Shown here: positions 53,501 to 64,000 of the stretch, one piece after another
How the letters are laid out: each line of letters opens with the position of its first letter
Position numbering within the stretch: position 1 is the first letter of the stretch
Assembly: GCF_047495875.1 (NCBI RefSeq)
Contig: NC_092465.1
Coordinates: 7,055,160 to 7,119,159, forward strand
DNA length: 64,000 nucleotides
Reading direction: 5' to 3'
Source of the DNA: Pithys albifrons albifrons
Taxonomy: Eukaryota; Chordata; Aves; Passeriformes; Thamnophilidae
Notes under the pieces: generated by a model
What the model saw: the letters and a program-made list of their open reading frames with translations, nothing else
Told to the model about the DNA's origin: nothing
Databases searched by the model: none
Program-made: the position numbers and the translations under genes

Positions 53501-56479
53501 ATGGCAGAAATCCTTCAGTTTTGCTGTACTAGAAGTCTGGGGAGAGGGGAGAAGGTACCTGGGGCTTGTTGATTCTGGCCAGTAGCACTTTTTACAAATA
53601 TTAACAGTATCAGACATGTCTGTTCTTTGCCTTCAGTTGTGAGGGATTTTTAGAAAGTGCTACTCATTTGGTTTTCTCTGCTTGGAATGGATTTATTTTG
53701 AAATATTTATTGTAATGTTTGTTTTTGTTGTTTTACCAACAGTAGGCAATGAAAACAGACTGCATTTCAGTTTCAATTCTGATTCAGCACAACTTCAGCT
53801 CCTCTTGCTCATCACTCCGTACAACCTGTAAGATATTCCTGGTGGTCTACAGAGGGATAAACACAGAATTTTCAGCAGTGTTCAAATTGCTGTCTGATTT
53901 CTGCTAAGTGCAGGTCATGTGCTCTTGAAGACATGATATTTTATGTGCTGACATCCAAGTGTGCCTTTCAAAGCAGAGTGATGGAGTGATTGTCCCATCA
54001 AGAGAAGCTTCCTAAAAGTAGTTTTCCCATTTCTGAGTAGGTAAGAGGAAATTTTCATGACAGGTAGAAGAGCTGTTTGTAAGTATCATCTCCCATTTGT
54101 AGTCAGACTCACCCCAAAAATTTTCATTTGAGAGAACTGGAGGCAGAGTTAATTTTCTGTCCTATTTGGTGCCTCCTTTCTCCTGCAAAAAGGTGCCAGG
54201 GTGCCCTCCCAGAACAGAGAGGAGTATCAGAGGAACAGGGTCACTGCAGGATCCTGTCTCTCCAGGAACACATTTTAGAAGGATTAAACCTGACAAAGGA
54301 TGGTGGTGGGAAATTAGATGGCTGAAGAGTTAAATTGAACTATTTTGTAGGGTTAGGGCTCTAGTTATATGATTTTTCTAAGGCACATTAAATGAATAAA
54401 ACCATTATTTTGTTGAGGGTAGAGTGTATGGGAAATTGACTATTTTTTTTAATTTGGAATCACTTTGGAAGGGGTGAAGGAACTACAATCTGACCTATTG
54501 GTTGGCAGACTTCACAAATTGCTCTTGCTGTGCAGGTGGAGGCAGTGGGAGATTTGTGGCTTACTGTGCTGACTCTATTTTTAGTTTCTGACTGCTTGCA
54601 AGTTCTGTTTACAAATGTCAGGAAAATGCATTAGGATGATCTGCTTTATTGTAGAGGTAATAAAATGTTGTCCAATTTAACCAATAAAACAGCTAAGAGC
54701 AGGGTCCTGCTGGCATGGCAGTGGAGCTGCTGAATGTATACAGTGGCCTTGCAGGATTTTTAAGCTGCCTGCTCTGTTCTTTCCTCATTACTTGTTTCCC
54801 ACCATTGTACTGACTCAGTAGGGAGACCAGGAATCTCTGGCATTTCTTTTAAAATCAGACGCCCATCTGGGAATAGCTGAAAATACATATTGAGAAGAAG
54901 GGGAGAGATCAGCAAAAGCTGTATGGCCCATTGCTCCTGGAGGTCAGCAGGGGCTCTGGAGGCATAAGAACCACTGATTATTGCTTTGCCCAGGAGTCTC
55001 AAATCCTTGGCTGCTGAAAATACTTTCCTAAAGTCCCTTCAGCTTCACTGCCTGCAGTGGGAGCCAGTTGTTCTTAGTGGCTGTGGTGATATCAGCCTGT
55101 GTTGGCTGATAACTCCTAAGCCAATATTGCAGCTGCTTTCATTGCCACAGAGCTTGGATCATGGACAAACATCCCATCCAAGCTGGGGTGATTTACTGGA
55201 GAGCTTTATGACTGTACTTGTCAGCTAAAAGTACTAATGTGCTGAAGTCAGGGCTGAAGGTGCTTCAACATGGTTATTTGACTCTGAAAGAAAAAGAAAA
55301 ATGGTTGTTTATTCCATTAGAAGACTCATATGTAAATAAATAATATAAAATACATCTTTCCAGTGCTTAAGTGGTCATTGCTACCTTCAATATGTCTTTT
55401 TACCACTACAATTTAATGTTGTAGGGTGCCAGTCCAAGTTGTAGTCATTGGTTAGCAAAAAGGTTTGAGCAGACTAGGGGCACTGTTAGTTAATACTTGG
55501 TTTTTGTTATTGTTTTGGACAGCTCAGGCCAAACAGATTGTGTGTTAGTGCTTAGAATACATAAAGGCAGTTCTTCTGCTAAAGACCTTGTGCTTTAAAT
55601 GCAACAAATACACCCTCTAAAACATCCTCAGGGTGTGGCTACTGTATGCAGTTCATCACCCAGAGAAATCACACCCTCATTTTTAAAGGAACCATAAAGT
55701 TTATTTGAAGGCAGGATCTGAGCTGGGAAAGGCAGTGGCAATTTAGTAAAAACTGAGGAGTTCTTCTACTACAGGGGCAGGCTAGAAATAGAGGTAGGAG
55801 TATGTGTTGCTTAGAACTGCATCATATGAAAGCACTAACGACAGGAACATTGCAAGTTTGTATGTACCTGTTAATGCCCCCTTTTTTTTTTCTTTTTTTT
55901 GATGCAAGTTCTGCAGTTTTTGAAACTCTATGTCTCTAAGGAGGCAATGAAAATTTGATAGGCAATATATTATTATGGAGGAAACTGTTGAAATTTGCAG
56001 ATGGATCACTGCAGGCTCTTGCCTGGCAAGTCTGCCCAAGAAATAGAGCCCCTTTTTTTACCTGGGAGATGAAGTGTGGGAAATTATGATTTAAAAATGA
56101 GTGAGACATAAATCTACACTAACTGTTTCAGTGCTCTTCAACTTTGAGAAAATTGAAATCTGAAAAAGAACTTGATGACTTTTCTTTGTGGTTTGGCCAA
56201 CTGTAATGATGAAGTCCAAATATTTGTGGCATGCTCGTGGCCACAGCTGGGTCTTACACCCATAACAAAGGGGTTATTTTTCCCAAGATTTTAATTTCTG
56301 TTTGTCCAGACAAAAGCCACAGAACTGCAGCTCACTGTTACTGAAAAGAACAGTCAAACCACAGCATCTCTGTTTTGCCAAGCTGTTCTAATGAGTGCTG
56401 GAATACTGAAAATCAGATACTGTGTTTGTCAGCCTAAGATTGACAAAGTCATTTATGAGCCTGTTGGTTGTTTTCGTTC

Positions 56480-56496
56480 TTTTTTTTTTTTTTTTT
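56480..56496. repeat. Poly(T) run
   Basis: 17 consecutive T residues in intron 2, about 0.9 kb before exon 3. I see no retrocopy attached to it. Confidence 0.9.
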
Positions 56497-57385
56497 GTAA
56501 CAAACTTGTGTTTTTCTTAGTAGGTTAGCTGATATCCATTCATAAAAGAGCAGTAAAATCAATCCTTTTAGGCTTTATTTCAAACTCTTTTAATACTGGA
56601 AACACAGTGCTGTGAGTTTTCTGCAGGGAACAGGTGATGGCCTTTCCACTCCTGCTGCTTCTTCCCTGGTGTTCCTCTGGGATGCAGAAATACTTTTCTT
56701 ACACAGAACCTCCTAGAACTGGAAACTGTGAGATGATGGAATCAGGATGCATGGAGTAAAATTATAAAAATGTTATTTTTTTTCCTAGGTGTTACGCCAT
56801 TTTTAGAGTCTTCTTTATTGTTTAGATGCAATATTCAGTCAAAATCAGACCTGGTCAAAATTTTTCCTTCTAATGTTTTTTTCATTGGGAATTGCTGATC
56901 TGATGGGATTTGAAGCATTTCCTGGGGCTGTGTGAATTACCCTTAGGCTTTTTGGCAGAAAAATGGCACTCAGGAAATCTCAAGGGATCTGCATATTTTT
57001 CTGTCATCCAGTTTAAGTGACCTGAAACTCCTGGATGGACCAAGGAGCACACTGAGACACATAAGTTTTCTAAGAGTCTGAAATTGTGGTTTCAAAAGAT
57101 TTTTACTCAAATCTGCATGTAAAATACAGCATGTTTCATAAACAGACTTTCTGAATTCCATTACATTTCTGCAAGAAAGAAGAGCATCTCTTGAGAGACC
57201 TGACCATTTCCTGTAGCACAAGGCCTTTCTTGTAGACATTTTGAAGTGTTGGTCAGTTGTTCTAGTTGGAACTGGGTCAAACTATGCCCATGTGTTGGAA
57301 CAAGTTTTGTAGCTCCTGAATGAGAGAAGAGGAAAGGATAAAAAAAAAATTAAAGTGATTCTAAACAATATTTTCTTTCCTTCAG

Positions 57386-57429
57386 CTGTCTCCGTTATGA
57401 GATACAGTGCATCATCCTTTGGATTTGCT
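57386..57429 (+). CDS. TMEM163: TMEM163 coding exon 3: end of TM1 and linker
   Basis: A small 44-nt exon bounded by a strong acceptor (TTTTCTTTCCTTCAG) and a consensus GTAAGT donor (from 57430). The first two bases complete T94; the rest encodes VSVMRYSASSFGFA (residues 95-108), ending in phase 0. This matches the segment that follows TM1 in mammalian TMEM163, with Ser in place of one Ala. It links the first helix to the second. At 44 nt it is not a multiple of three, so skipping it would shift the frame. It lies 50 kb from exon 2 and only 1.1 kb from exon 4. Confidence 0.95.
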
Positions 57430-58547
57430 GTAAGTAGAGATACAATTGAAATATTCTCTACCCATTTGTTTATTTATTTATTTATTTATTTATTTCTATG
57501 GGCTTTCTCTGAAGATGAAATACTGTATTTTTTCTTATGGTAAGTTCATGGCAAGGTGTGCAAAGTCAAGGATGGATTAGAAAAAATGTTGAAGTCCAAC
57601 ATTGGAAAGGATGGCAAAGATAATGTCATTATACTTTTTCTGTTTCTGCACACTCAGTCTTATGTTGGAGTTGATATCGGTGCTTATATCTCAGCATTGA
57701 CAGACTGCCCACCTCAACTAAATCAGTTTTGTTGTTGGTCTTGAGCCCAATTCCAAAGTTCCCTTAGGAACTTTGTGTGACCCTGTTCCTGTTGAAGTCT
57801 GCGTAAGACTGTTACTGACTTTAGAATGACAACTTTGCTCTCTAGTCCTTGCCATGACTTTTCTGATTAGCAGCAGAGCAAAAAATTCTTAGCTGCAAAC
57901 AATGACTCATATCAAATAATTTGTCTTTTGCTTTCAAATTTGAAGGTTAGATTGACTCTAGAAAATTTGACATAAGAATGGAAGTTCTTACAGTGAGACA
58001 AGCCTGATTTTTGGAGTTACATCATGTCTTCATTAACTGCAAATACAAATATGGCAATTTGGCTGTGATACAGAATAATATATTCATATAATATATCTGG
58101 ATACAATGGGATTTTGAAAAAAGTATTTTCTTGGTTAGAAACAAAATCTTCTATTGCAGGAAATCAGTGACTGCAAGAAAAAGAATGCTTGACAAGCATT
58201 TTCAAACACTTGTTTCTATAGAGTCTTTGCATGAGTAGCATATTATTATTATAACTTTTTTTGGTGCCACAGTCACAGATTGTGGTGGCTTTTTTTCCCC
58301 TTAACATCTCTACAGGTGATGGATTAAAAATCAAAAAGTTTTGAATCCCTTGGTTGACTTCTTGAACTCTAAAATGTATCATTATGCAACAACACATGGC
58401 AAAAATGTGCAGATCAATGCAATAAATGCAAATCCTGCCTTCATTAAAGTGATTTACTCAAAGCTGCTTTGTGCCTGTGCAGCAGGACAGTAAAAGCACT
58501 GCTCTTAGTGCCCACAGCACAACTGACCCTGTCTGTCTGTCTTGCAG
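57430..58547 (+). other. TMEM163: TMEM163 intron 3
   Basis: 1,118 bp from GTAAGT to a CTGTCTGTCTGTCTTGCAG acceptor with an excellent polypyrimidine tract. It contains a (TTTA)n microsatellite close to the donor. No gene is seen within it. Confidence 0.9.
57469..57495. repeat. (TTTA)n microsatellite
   Basis: About 27 bp of uninterrupted TTTA units starting 39 bp downstream of the exon 3 donor, in intron 3. Confidence 0.93.
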
Positions 58548-58639
58548 TTCGATGCCACGCTGGATGTCCTGTCCTCGGCCATAGTGCTGTGGCGATACAG
58601 CAACGCGGCCGCCGTGCACTCCGCGCACCGGGAGTACAT
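58548..58639 (+). CDS. TMEM163: TMEM163 coding exon 4: TM2 with metal-site aspartates
   Basis: 92-nt exon between TTGCAG and a GTGAGT donor (from 58640). It starts in phase 0 and leaves two bases (AT) of an isoleucine codon. It encodes residues 109-138: FDATLDVLSSAIVLWRYSN, then AAAVHSAHREY. The D110xxxD114 pair in this second helix aligns with human D124 and D128, the residues implicated in zinc binding and transport, equivalent to the TM2 metal site of cation diffusion facilitators. The HSAH segment lies in the following loop. The peptide is nearly identical to mammals (Thr for Ile after the first Asp-Ala). The exon is strikingly CpG-rich and contains GCGGCCGC at 58605-58612. The next exon, beyond the window, should begin by completing Ile139. 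Confidence 0.96.
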
Positions 58640-61489
58640 GTGAGTACCCCTGGGGGCTGCTGCGCTGGGAGGGGCCTGCACAGCTTCTGTTGTCATGCTA
58701 CAGACTCCAGGGCTTTGAGAAAAAGCATTTTGTCATGTCAGCAAGCATCCTTTCCTACTGCCAGCTCATTCTTTGGTCCCAAACACGCAGCCTTTCCTTA
58801 GGCAAACCTCCCCGAGATTGTAATTTTCAGGTTCTTTTTAGCCAAGAGAGCAATTTTTAAGTCTTTATGATTCTTTTTCTCCCTTCCAGCATCTGTATCA
58901 AACAATCTGTATTGGCAATCTCTAATATAGATTTGTAAATCTTTTATTTTGCATCTTCCTGTGTTATGAAAGTATATATTTTAAATTGTGGCTTGTATTG
59001 TATTTGTAGTTCCCTTAAATATGAATCCCGTCTCTTTGGATGTAAATCACTTCAACTGCAGTGATATTATTAGAAGTGGAGATTACAGAACATCTGCTAA
59101 GATGAGTCCATATTAGTGATATGATTGTTGGGTGACACAATTCATTGTAACTGTTGTACCAAGAGACAGAGACAACCCACCCTTTTTTTTTTTTTTTTTG
59201 GTAAGTGTGAGTATAGCAGTACTTGCATGTCTTCTTTATGCTTACTTTGCAAGCATATTTTTTCCCCCCATATTTAAGGCATGCTATATATATCCCATGG
59301 AAAAAAATCCTTACATTTGCATTGCAATATTGATCATGGTGAGAATTGTATTCTGCATCGTTGTGCAGTGTTTCTAGTGGGGGTTACCTGTGGTAGCTGA
59401 GAGGACCAGGTGGAGATTGACTCAAAAATTTTTCTGTCTAGTGCATAGAGGAAATTTTAACCTCCTACTCAAATTTTGGGTACATCTAGGTAGAGAATTG
59501 CAGTACATTTGTCTGCATTGGGTCTGCTCTGTGCTGCCATTGCTAGCAGCATCCCATCTGGCTTGTTTGAAAATAGTTCAGCTATCCCCTGGAGTGGATT
59601 GCAATTTTACAATGAAGGGGCTAAGGTGGGTTTTGTGATGAGATACAAGAAGGGCAACCTGATAAAACTAAACTTGTACATAACTAGGAGGATCACAAAA
59701 AAAAGAAAAAAGGCTAGACAGAAGGATTTATAACTTGTCTTCATAGTCTTTTCCCAAAACCTAAGGAAAAAAATAAGCAGTATTTTTACAAGCATTAACT
59801 CAAGCTCATGCAACAGCTTGCCAGTGCTGTGAATTCCTTTCTGGCAGGACTCCATACAGAACAGTTTGGAATAAAAGGCCATAAAAGACTGATGTGGCAT
59901 TGATTCATAAAAATAAATTCAGAAATATGTGATTAAAATTATCTTCCTGCACAGATTTGGAGATCTTAACACATATTTACTGAGTATCTTGCTTTTGTGG
60001 GTGTCCACAGAGATTCCTGTTAACATTCAATTAACATATTTTTGAAATCCCCTTCTGTTCAACTTTTTCAAGTGAACCTTGCAAAGTACTTACAGAGAAA
60101 ATAAATCCCAATACAAAAGAAGAATCAACATATCTCTATAGCTAAACCAGTAAAGTGAACAAACAAAGCAGTAAACATATTTTCCTTTTTCTTTCTTTAT
60201 ACTCGTTTTTAATTTGCTTTCATATAATTCCTCTGCTTTACATAAGGCTAAATGAAAATCTATTAATTACTTGCCATGCCCACTAGCTGTAGACAGCTAA
60301 GGTTACATGGTGAGCTCAGTACTGAGTGGAAAAGCGTTACCATCTGCTGGGAATGTGAATCACTGGACAGTCAGTGTGGTTACCCCTCGGTTTCTAGAGC
60401 TGACAGGAGAATCATGGCACTGACAAACAAAGAGATGGTGAGATGATTGTGTTGCTTAAGGCGGTTCTTACTGTGTCAGATTTTTGAGGGAGGCACATTT
60501 CTAATTTCCTGTTGTGTTTAATCAATCTCTTGCTTGAAAGGCTGCATGTAATTACTCTTCCTCTGCTCTGGGACAGCGTTGCAATGACGCCTGCTGGCTG
60601 CTTGCTCACCTGATGAATAATCTTTGTGTCATATGTGCCTTTAGCACACCTGGTCTGGCACAGTGCTGGTTTGCTGTGTGCCAGTGCCTCAGTGCAGCGC
60701 TCTGCTCTCAGGCTCCTGGTGCAAATCTGTGTGGGTGCTTCGGTTGTGCTGTGTGTTGTTGCTGTTTCTGTGTGCCTGGTCATGTTCTGCCTTAGTGCAA
60801 AAGCCTGTTTGTCAGAATAAGGTGTGCCAGAGTGGTTCAGTTTCATTCTTTATTTATAGGTCTGCCTTCTATTGATTTAAATAGTACGTTTGTCTGCGTA
60901 TCCTAATGTGTGACAATCTCCTTAGCTCCTTGGCAAAAGCCAAGTGGAAGTGCCAATTAATCTTGTTTTGCAAATTTATAAAACTTCCGGTTTCATGAAC
61001 TTGACACCAAGAGATTGATCCAAAATCGGTTGAAATCAGTGGAAAGCCTCCCATGGAAAGGCAGAACTACATTCAGTCCTAAAGGTTGGACGTCATTGAG
61101 AGAGAACATAGACTGAAAAACACACCCCCATAAAAAGAGGCAGAGAATACAGACTGACTCATTATGTGCTATGAATTAAATGCCCAGAATAAAATGCTAC
61201 GATGTAAAAGAACTGCGTAGTTTTACTTAAGATTTGGCCATATGGCAGAGAGAGAGGCAACATTTTATGGGCTGGCACTCCTGACAGTACAGAAGTGCTT
61301 GCTGTGCCAAGTTCTGCTAAAATGAACCAATACATTTCCATTTGACTTCAGGGGAACTGGAGTGCTGAAACTATCCTGGTAATTTGTCCTGCTGAGTTTA
61401 ACTCAGTTTAATGGGTTTCATTTTTATTAGATTGTTTAATTTCTCTCATTTTCTGGGGTGAGATGAGAAGGCACTTTTCCCATGTACAA
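58640..61489 (+). other. TMEM163: TMEM163 intron 4, first part
   Basis: AT-rich intronic DNA starting at the GTGAGT donor, with a 17-T run at 59183-59199. Open frames on both strands (for example minus 60412-60846, 144 codons) show no domain I can recognise and no splice support. No RNA gene is seen. Confidence 0.7.
59183..59199. repeat. Poly(T) run
   Basis: 17 consecutive T residues in intron 4, read directly from the sequence. Confidence 0.9.
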
Positions 61490-62810
61490 CCTTTTAGTGT
61501 CATCCTTCCCTCCAGGGTGTCAACCACACCACACAGCTTGGTATCCTCAGCAAACTGGCTGAGGGTGCCCTCAATCCCACTGTCCATGTCACCAGCAAAG
61601 ACAAACAGTGTTGGCCCCAGTACCAGCTCCTGGGGAACATCACTAGTCACTGGTCTCCACGTGGACATTGAGCTGTTGACCTCAACCCTTTGAGTGAGTG
61701 CAGCCATTCAGCCAATTCCTTATCCACTGAGTAATCCATCCATCAAATGCACCTCTCCAGTTTAGTGACAAGAATGTCATGTGCAACAGTGTCCCACTTT
61801 GTACAAGTCCACGTTGCTCTTCCCTTGTCTTCCACAGCTGGAACCCTGTCATAGACAGGCTCCAGGTTTGTCAGGCACTGTGTGCCCTTAGTGAAGCCAT
61901 GTTGGGTGTCGCCAGTCACCTCCTTATTTTCCGTAGTTTCCATAAGGAATAATTTGGTGTTTTTGGGGTATGTTTTAGGGTTATGTTGTCAGGGATGGTT
62001 GAAGTTCCCCATGAGGACCAGGGCTTGTGAATGTGAGACCACTCCTAATCTGTCAGTGAAGAGCTTCATCTGCTTGGCCTTCCTGCTTGGGTGACCTGTA
62101 GCAGACTTCCACTATAATGTCACCTGTCCCTGCCCTCCCTTTAATCCTGACCCATAAACTCTCCATCAGCTCCTCATCCGTCCCCACCCAGGTGGAATCT
62201 GTGCAATCCATCTGGTCATTGACATAGAAGATGACACCTCTACACACACACCCTCCTGCCCCATCATCCTGCATCCTTCTATTTCAGCACTCCAGTCACA
62301 GGAGCCATCCCAAGAAATTCCTTTGTGCTGCCCTTTGGGTGCTCTCCTGCTTACCTGTGATTCCTTTCCAGGCCAGCACCTCTTGCTGGCCCTGGCATCA
62401 CACTGGTGAGATGGACTCGCCCTCTCCCCCAGCAACTGTACTTTAAACCCCTTTTGAACCCCTCTTCACCAGTTTGGCAAGCCTATGACTGGAGATGCTC
62501 TTCCCTTTCTCTGCCAGGAGGAGCCCATCAGCCCCCAGAAGACCAAGTTTCTCAAAGGAAGTCAAAGATTGTGAACCCCTGGCAGATGCACCAGTCCTGT
62601 AACTATTTATTGATTTTCCAGATTCAGCTGGCCCTTCCAAACCCCTTTGACTGGGAGGATTGACGGAAAAATGACCTGTGCTCCAGAGTCCTTTACTGCT
62701 GCTCCCAGGGCTCTGTAACCCTTGAGGCTGCTCAGTTGCTCTTGGCTGCATCCTTGGTGCCCATATGAAATAACAACAGTGGGTAAAATATTCACCAAGA
62801 CCAGGAATTA
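61490..62810 (-). mobile_element. Degraded CR1 LINE with ORF1 and ORF2 remnants, antisense
   Basis: Reading the minus strand from high to low coordinates: 62800-62440 carries the C-terminal part of CR1 ORF1, an SGNH/GDSL-esterase-like domain. It has an HMGTKD block (usual GTND) near 62765, a SILPVKG segment, and a LLGADGL..AEKGKSI..RLAKLVKR tail. 62340-61985 carries the start of the ORF2 endonuclease (CDWSAEIEG, then ESLWVRIKGRAGTGDIIV). 61943-61490 carries reverse-transcriptase pieces ([41 protein letters not shown]). The rest of the endonuclease and the first half of the reverse transcriptase are missing between the last two blocks, so there is an internal deletion. Frameshifts and stops occur throughout and the copy is non-functional. 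Boundaries are approximate. Confidence 0.9.
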
Positions 62811-63350
62811 AACCACTGTAAGACTGCAGGCCATGAGGCACTGCTTGACTCTGCCAAAATGGCTCATTAAGGAAAGAGTACACAGGAGTGGGATGAATAT
62901 TGGATGTTTTTATAGAAGAGTCATTGAAAGAATTGTAGGTCTTGAGGCAATGCAAGAGTTGGGAAGGTCTGGGATATCTGGGAAGAGAGTCAGGCTACAT
63001 AGTTCATGGGTACTTGATTTGCTCAGTGTGATCTGCTTGGTTGCGAGTTAACATGAGGGTACATAAAGGTGCTGAACTAGTCATCAACAAAACAATGATC
63101 AAGAAATTAAAGAAAGGAGTGCTGAAGAACTGGAGAAATAATTTTGGATCTCAACTGAAGATGAAAATTTATGACCAAAACAAAATTTTTGCAATAACTT
63201 ATTTTTCTTCATAAGGAGGAGAAACTAAAAGGAAGGAACATCCTCTGATGTAGCTGATAAATGAGAGTCCCACCACTGTGTGTCTTAGGCCAGGTGTGGC
63301 TTTGTGGGGAGAGTTCTGTGCAGAGCTGTGCTGTAAAAAGGCTGAGCCCA
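62811..63350 (+). other. TMEM163: TMEM163 intron 4 between CR1 copies
   Basis: AT-rich sequence with no recognisable gene or repeat. The minus-strand open frame ending at 62443 starts here (62955), but its recognisable part is the CR1 remnant. Confidence 0.6.
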
Positions 63351-63425
63351 GCAGGCAGCTCTGGAGGTCATCGATCCAACCCCCTGCCCAAAGCAGAGCT
63401 GATTAGAGCAGGTTGTCAAGTTGCA
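63351..63425 (-). mobile_element. CR1 LINE 3'-end fragment, antisense
   Basis: TCTGGAGGTCATCGATCCAA followed by 'ccccctgcccaaagcagagctgattagagcaggttg' split over this stretch matches the reverse-complemented 3' region of avian CR1, where a 'gaggtcat..ccaacccc..gcagg..agagcaggttg' order is typical. Beyond about 63425 the similarity fades. It is a short truncated relic, and a different CR1 subfamily type from the 9.9-kb copy as far as the wording shows. Confidence 0.65.
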
Positions 63426-64000
63426 GCTCTGAATCCAATCTTCTGGTTTGTGATTTGAGCACTGAGCCATTCAAGATGTGCAGAGAAAGCTGAATGGTTC
63501 CTCCTTCCTGTTCTCCAGAACCAGTTTACAAATATCTTGAATATTCTGCTTTTAGCAAATCCTTGGCAACTTAATAGCTTTTGGGGTAGCTGAAGCAAAT
63601 CTAAATTCTATTGAAGGAAGAAATTTATTGACATTGATGCAGTAACAATGGGTTTTCCTGGGCTTAAATAAACCCAGTAAATAGCAGTGGAAGTAATTTT
63701 TTAATGGAAGATTGGAAAAATGTCTCATGAGATGTTGAACTAGTCAGTAGCTATACAGCCAAAGGGCAGTTCTGCTGCAGTTAAATTTGGGAATGAAGGA
63801 CTTGGATTGGAGTGCTGGAACTGTGTGTGAGGAGAAAGTGAGAAATATCATGAAGAAAGGGAGGATCCAGCAAACAGAATAACAAATACATGCACAGCCT
63901 AGTGAAAAACTAGTTGGTTGGAAAAATCCTGCTTTTCTGTATAGAGTAGAGCAGGACTGAGTATCTGTCTGTGCCTGTGGGATCCACCACTCCTAGGATT
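63426..64000 (+). other. TMEM163: TMEM163 intron 4, right edge of window
   Basis: AT-rich intronic sequence with no recognisable exon, RNA gene or repeat. Intron 4 continues beyond the window. Confidence 0.6.

Larger units (their letters stand above)
33836..57385 (+). other. TMEM163: TMEM163 intron 2, remaining part, no gene seen
   Basis: About 23.5 kb of AT-rich intron ending in the pyrimidine tract and TTCAG acceptor before exon 3. It contains microsatellites and T-rich runs (listed separately) and scattered GC-richer patches near 35.6-36.0, 41.9, 43.9, 47.6, 52.9, 53.4 and 55.0 kb. None of these gives a recognisable protein or RNA. The minus-strand open frame 53229-53528 is the most protein-like of them and is discussed as a finding. 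Confidence 0.65.

Noticed and set aside
60412..60846. Minus-strand 144-codon frame in intron 4
   Set aside because: No recognisable domain, Thr/Ser/Cys-rich with no family resemblance, and no splice sites or promoter that I can support.
62443..62955. Minus-strand 170-codon frame as a host gene
   Set aside because: Its recognisable C-terminal half is the CR1 ORF1 remnant; the N-terminal part is chance open frame.

Overview
This window is vertebrate nuclear DNA, almost certainly from a bird. The evidence is a GC-rich CpG-island promoter in an AT-rich background, coding exons separated by long introns with GT..AG ends, and several CR1 LINE fragments with avian-style 3' ends. Interspersed repeats are otherwise sparse. 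I see no prokaryotic operons, CRISPR array, tRNA or rRNA. Nothing in the sequence fixes the species.

The only gene I can support is TMEM163 (SV31), on the + strand. TMEM163 is a zinc-efflux membrane protein of synaptic vesicles and endolysosomes, related to the cation diffusion facilitators. The window holds its promoter and first four coding exons: exon 1 (start codon 1986, ends 2145), exon 2 (7129-7248), exon 3 (57386-57429) and exon 4 (58548-58639). Spliced together they give 416 nt, or 138 codons plus two bases, in one open frame with consensus splice sites. They encode the cytosolic N-terminus, TM1, the TM1-TM2 connection, TM2 and the start of the TM2-TM3 loop. The remaining exons lie beyond the right edge.

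Layout: 1-1389 is 5' flank with no recognisable gene. 1390-2780 is the CpG island with 5' UTR and exon 1. 2146-7128 is intron 1. 7249-57385 is the 50-kb intron 2, which carries an antisense CR1 3' end near 9.9 kb, a possible antisense solo LTR near 32 kb, a sense CR1 reverse-transcriptase fragment near 33.7 kb, and microsatellites. 57430-58547 is intron 3. 58640 to the end is the start of intron 4, which carries a degraded antisense CR1 (61.5-62.8 kb) retaining pieces of both its ORFs, including the ORF1 esterase-like domain, and a further CR1 tail near 63.4 kb.

I did not find a previously undescribed system. The points most worth a second look are the symmetric exon 2 carrying the sorting motif and TM1, upstream AUGs in the TMEM163 leader, an acidic dileucine motif assembled across the exon 1/2 junction, a CpG-rich exon 4 in a CpG-poor intron environment, the ORF1 esterase fossil in the CR1 copy, two CR1 copies that have each lost a reverse-transcriptase catalytic aspartate, and an unexplained antisense open frame near 53.4 kb.
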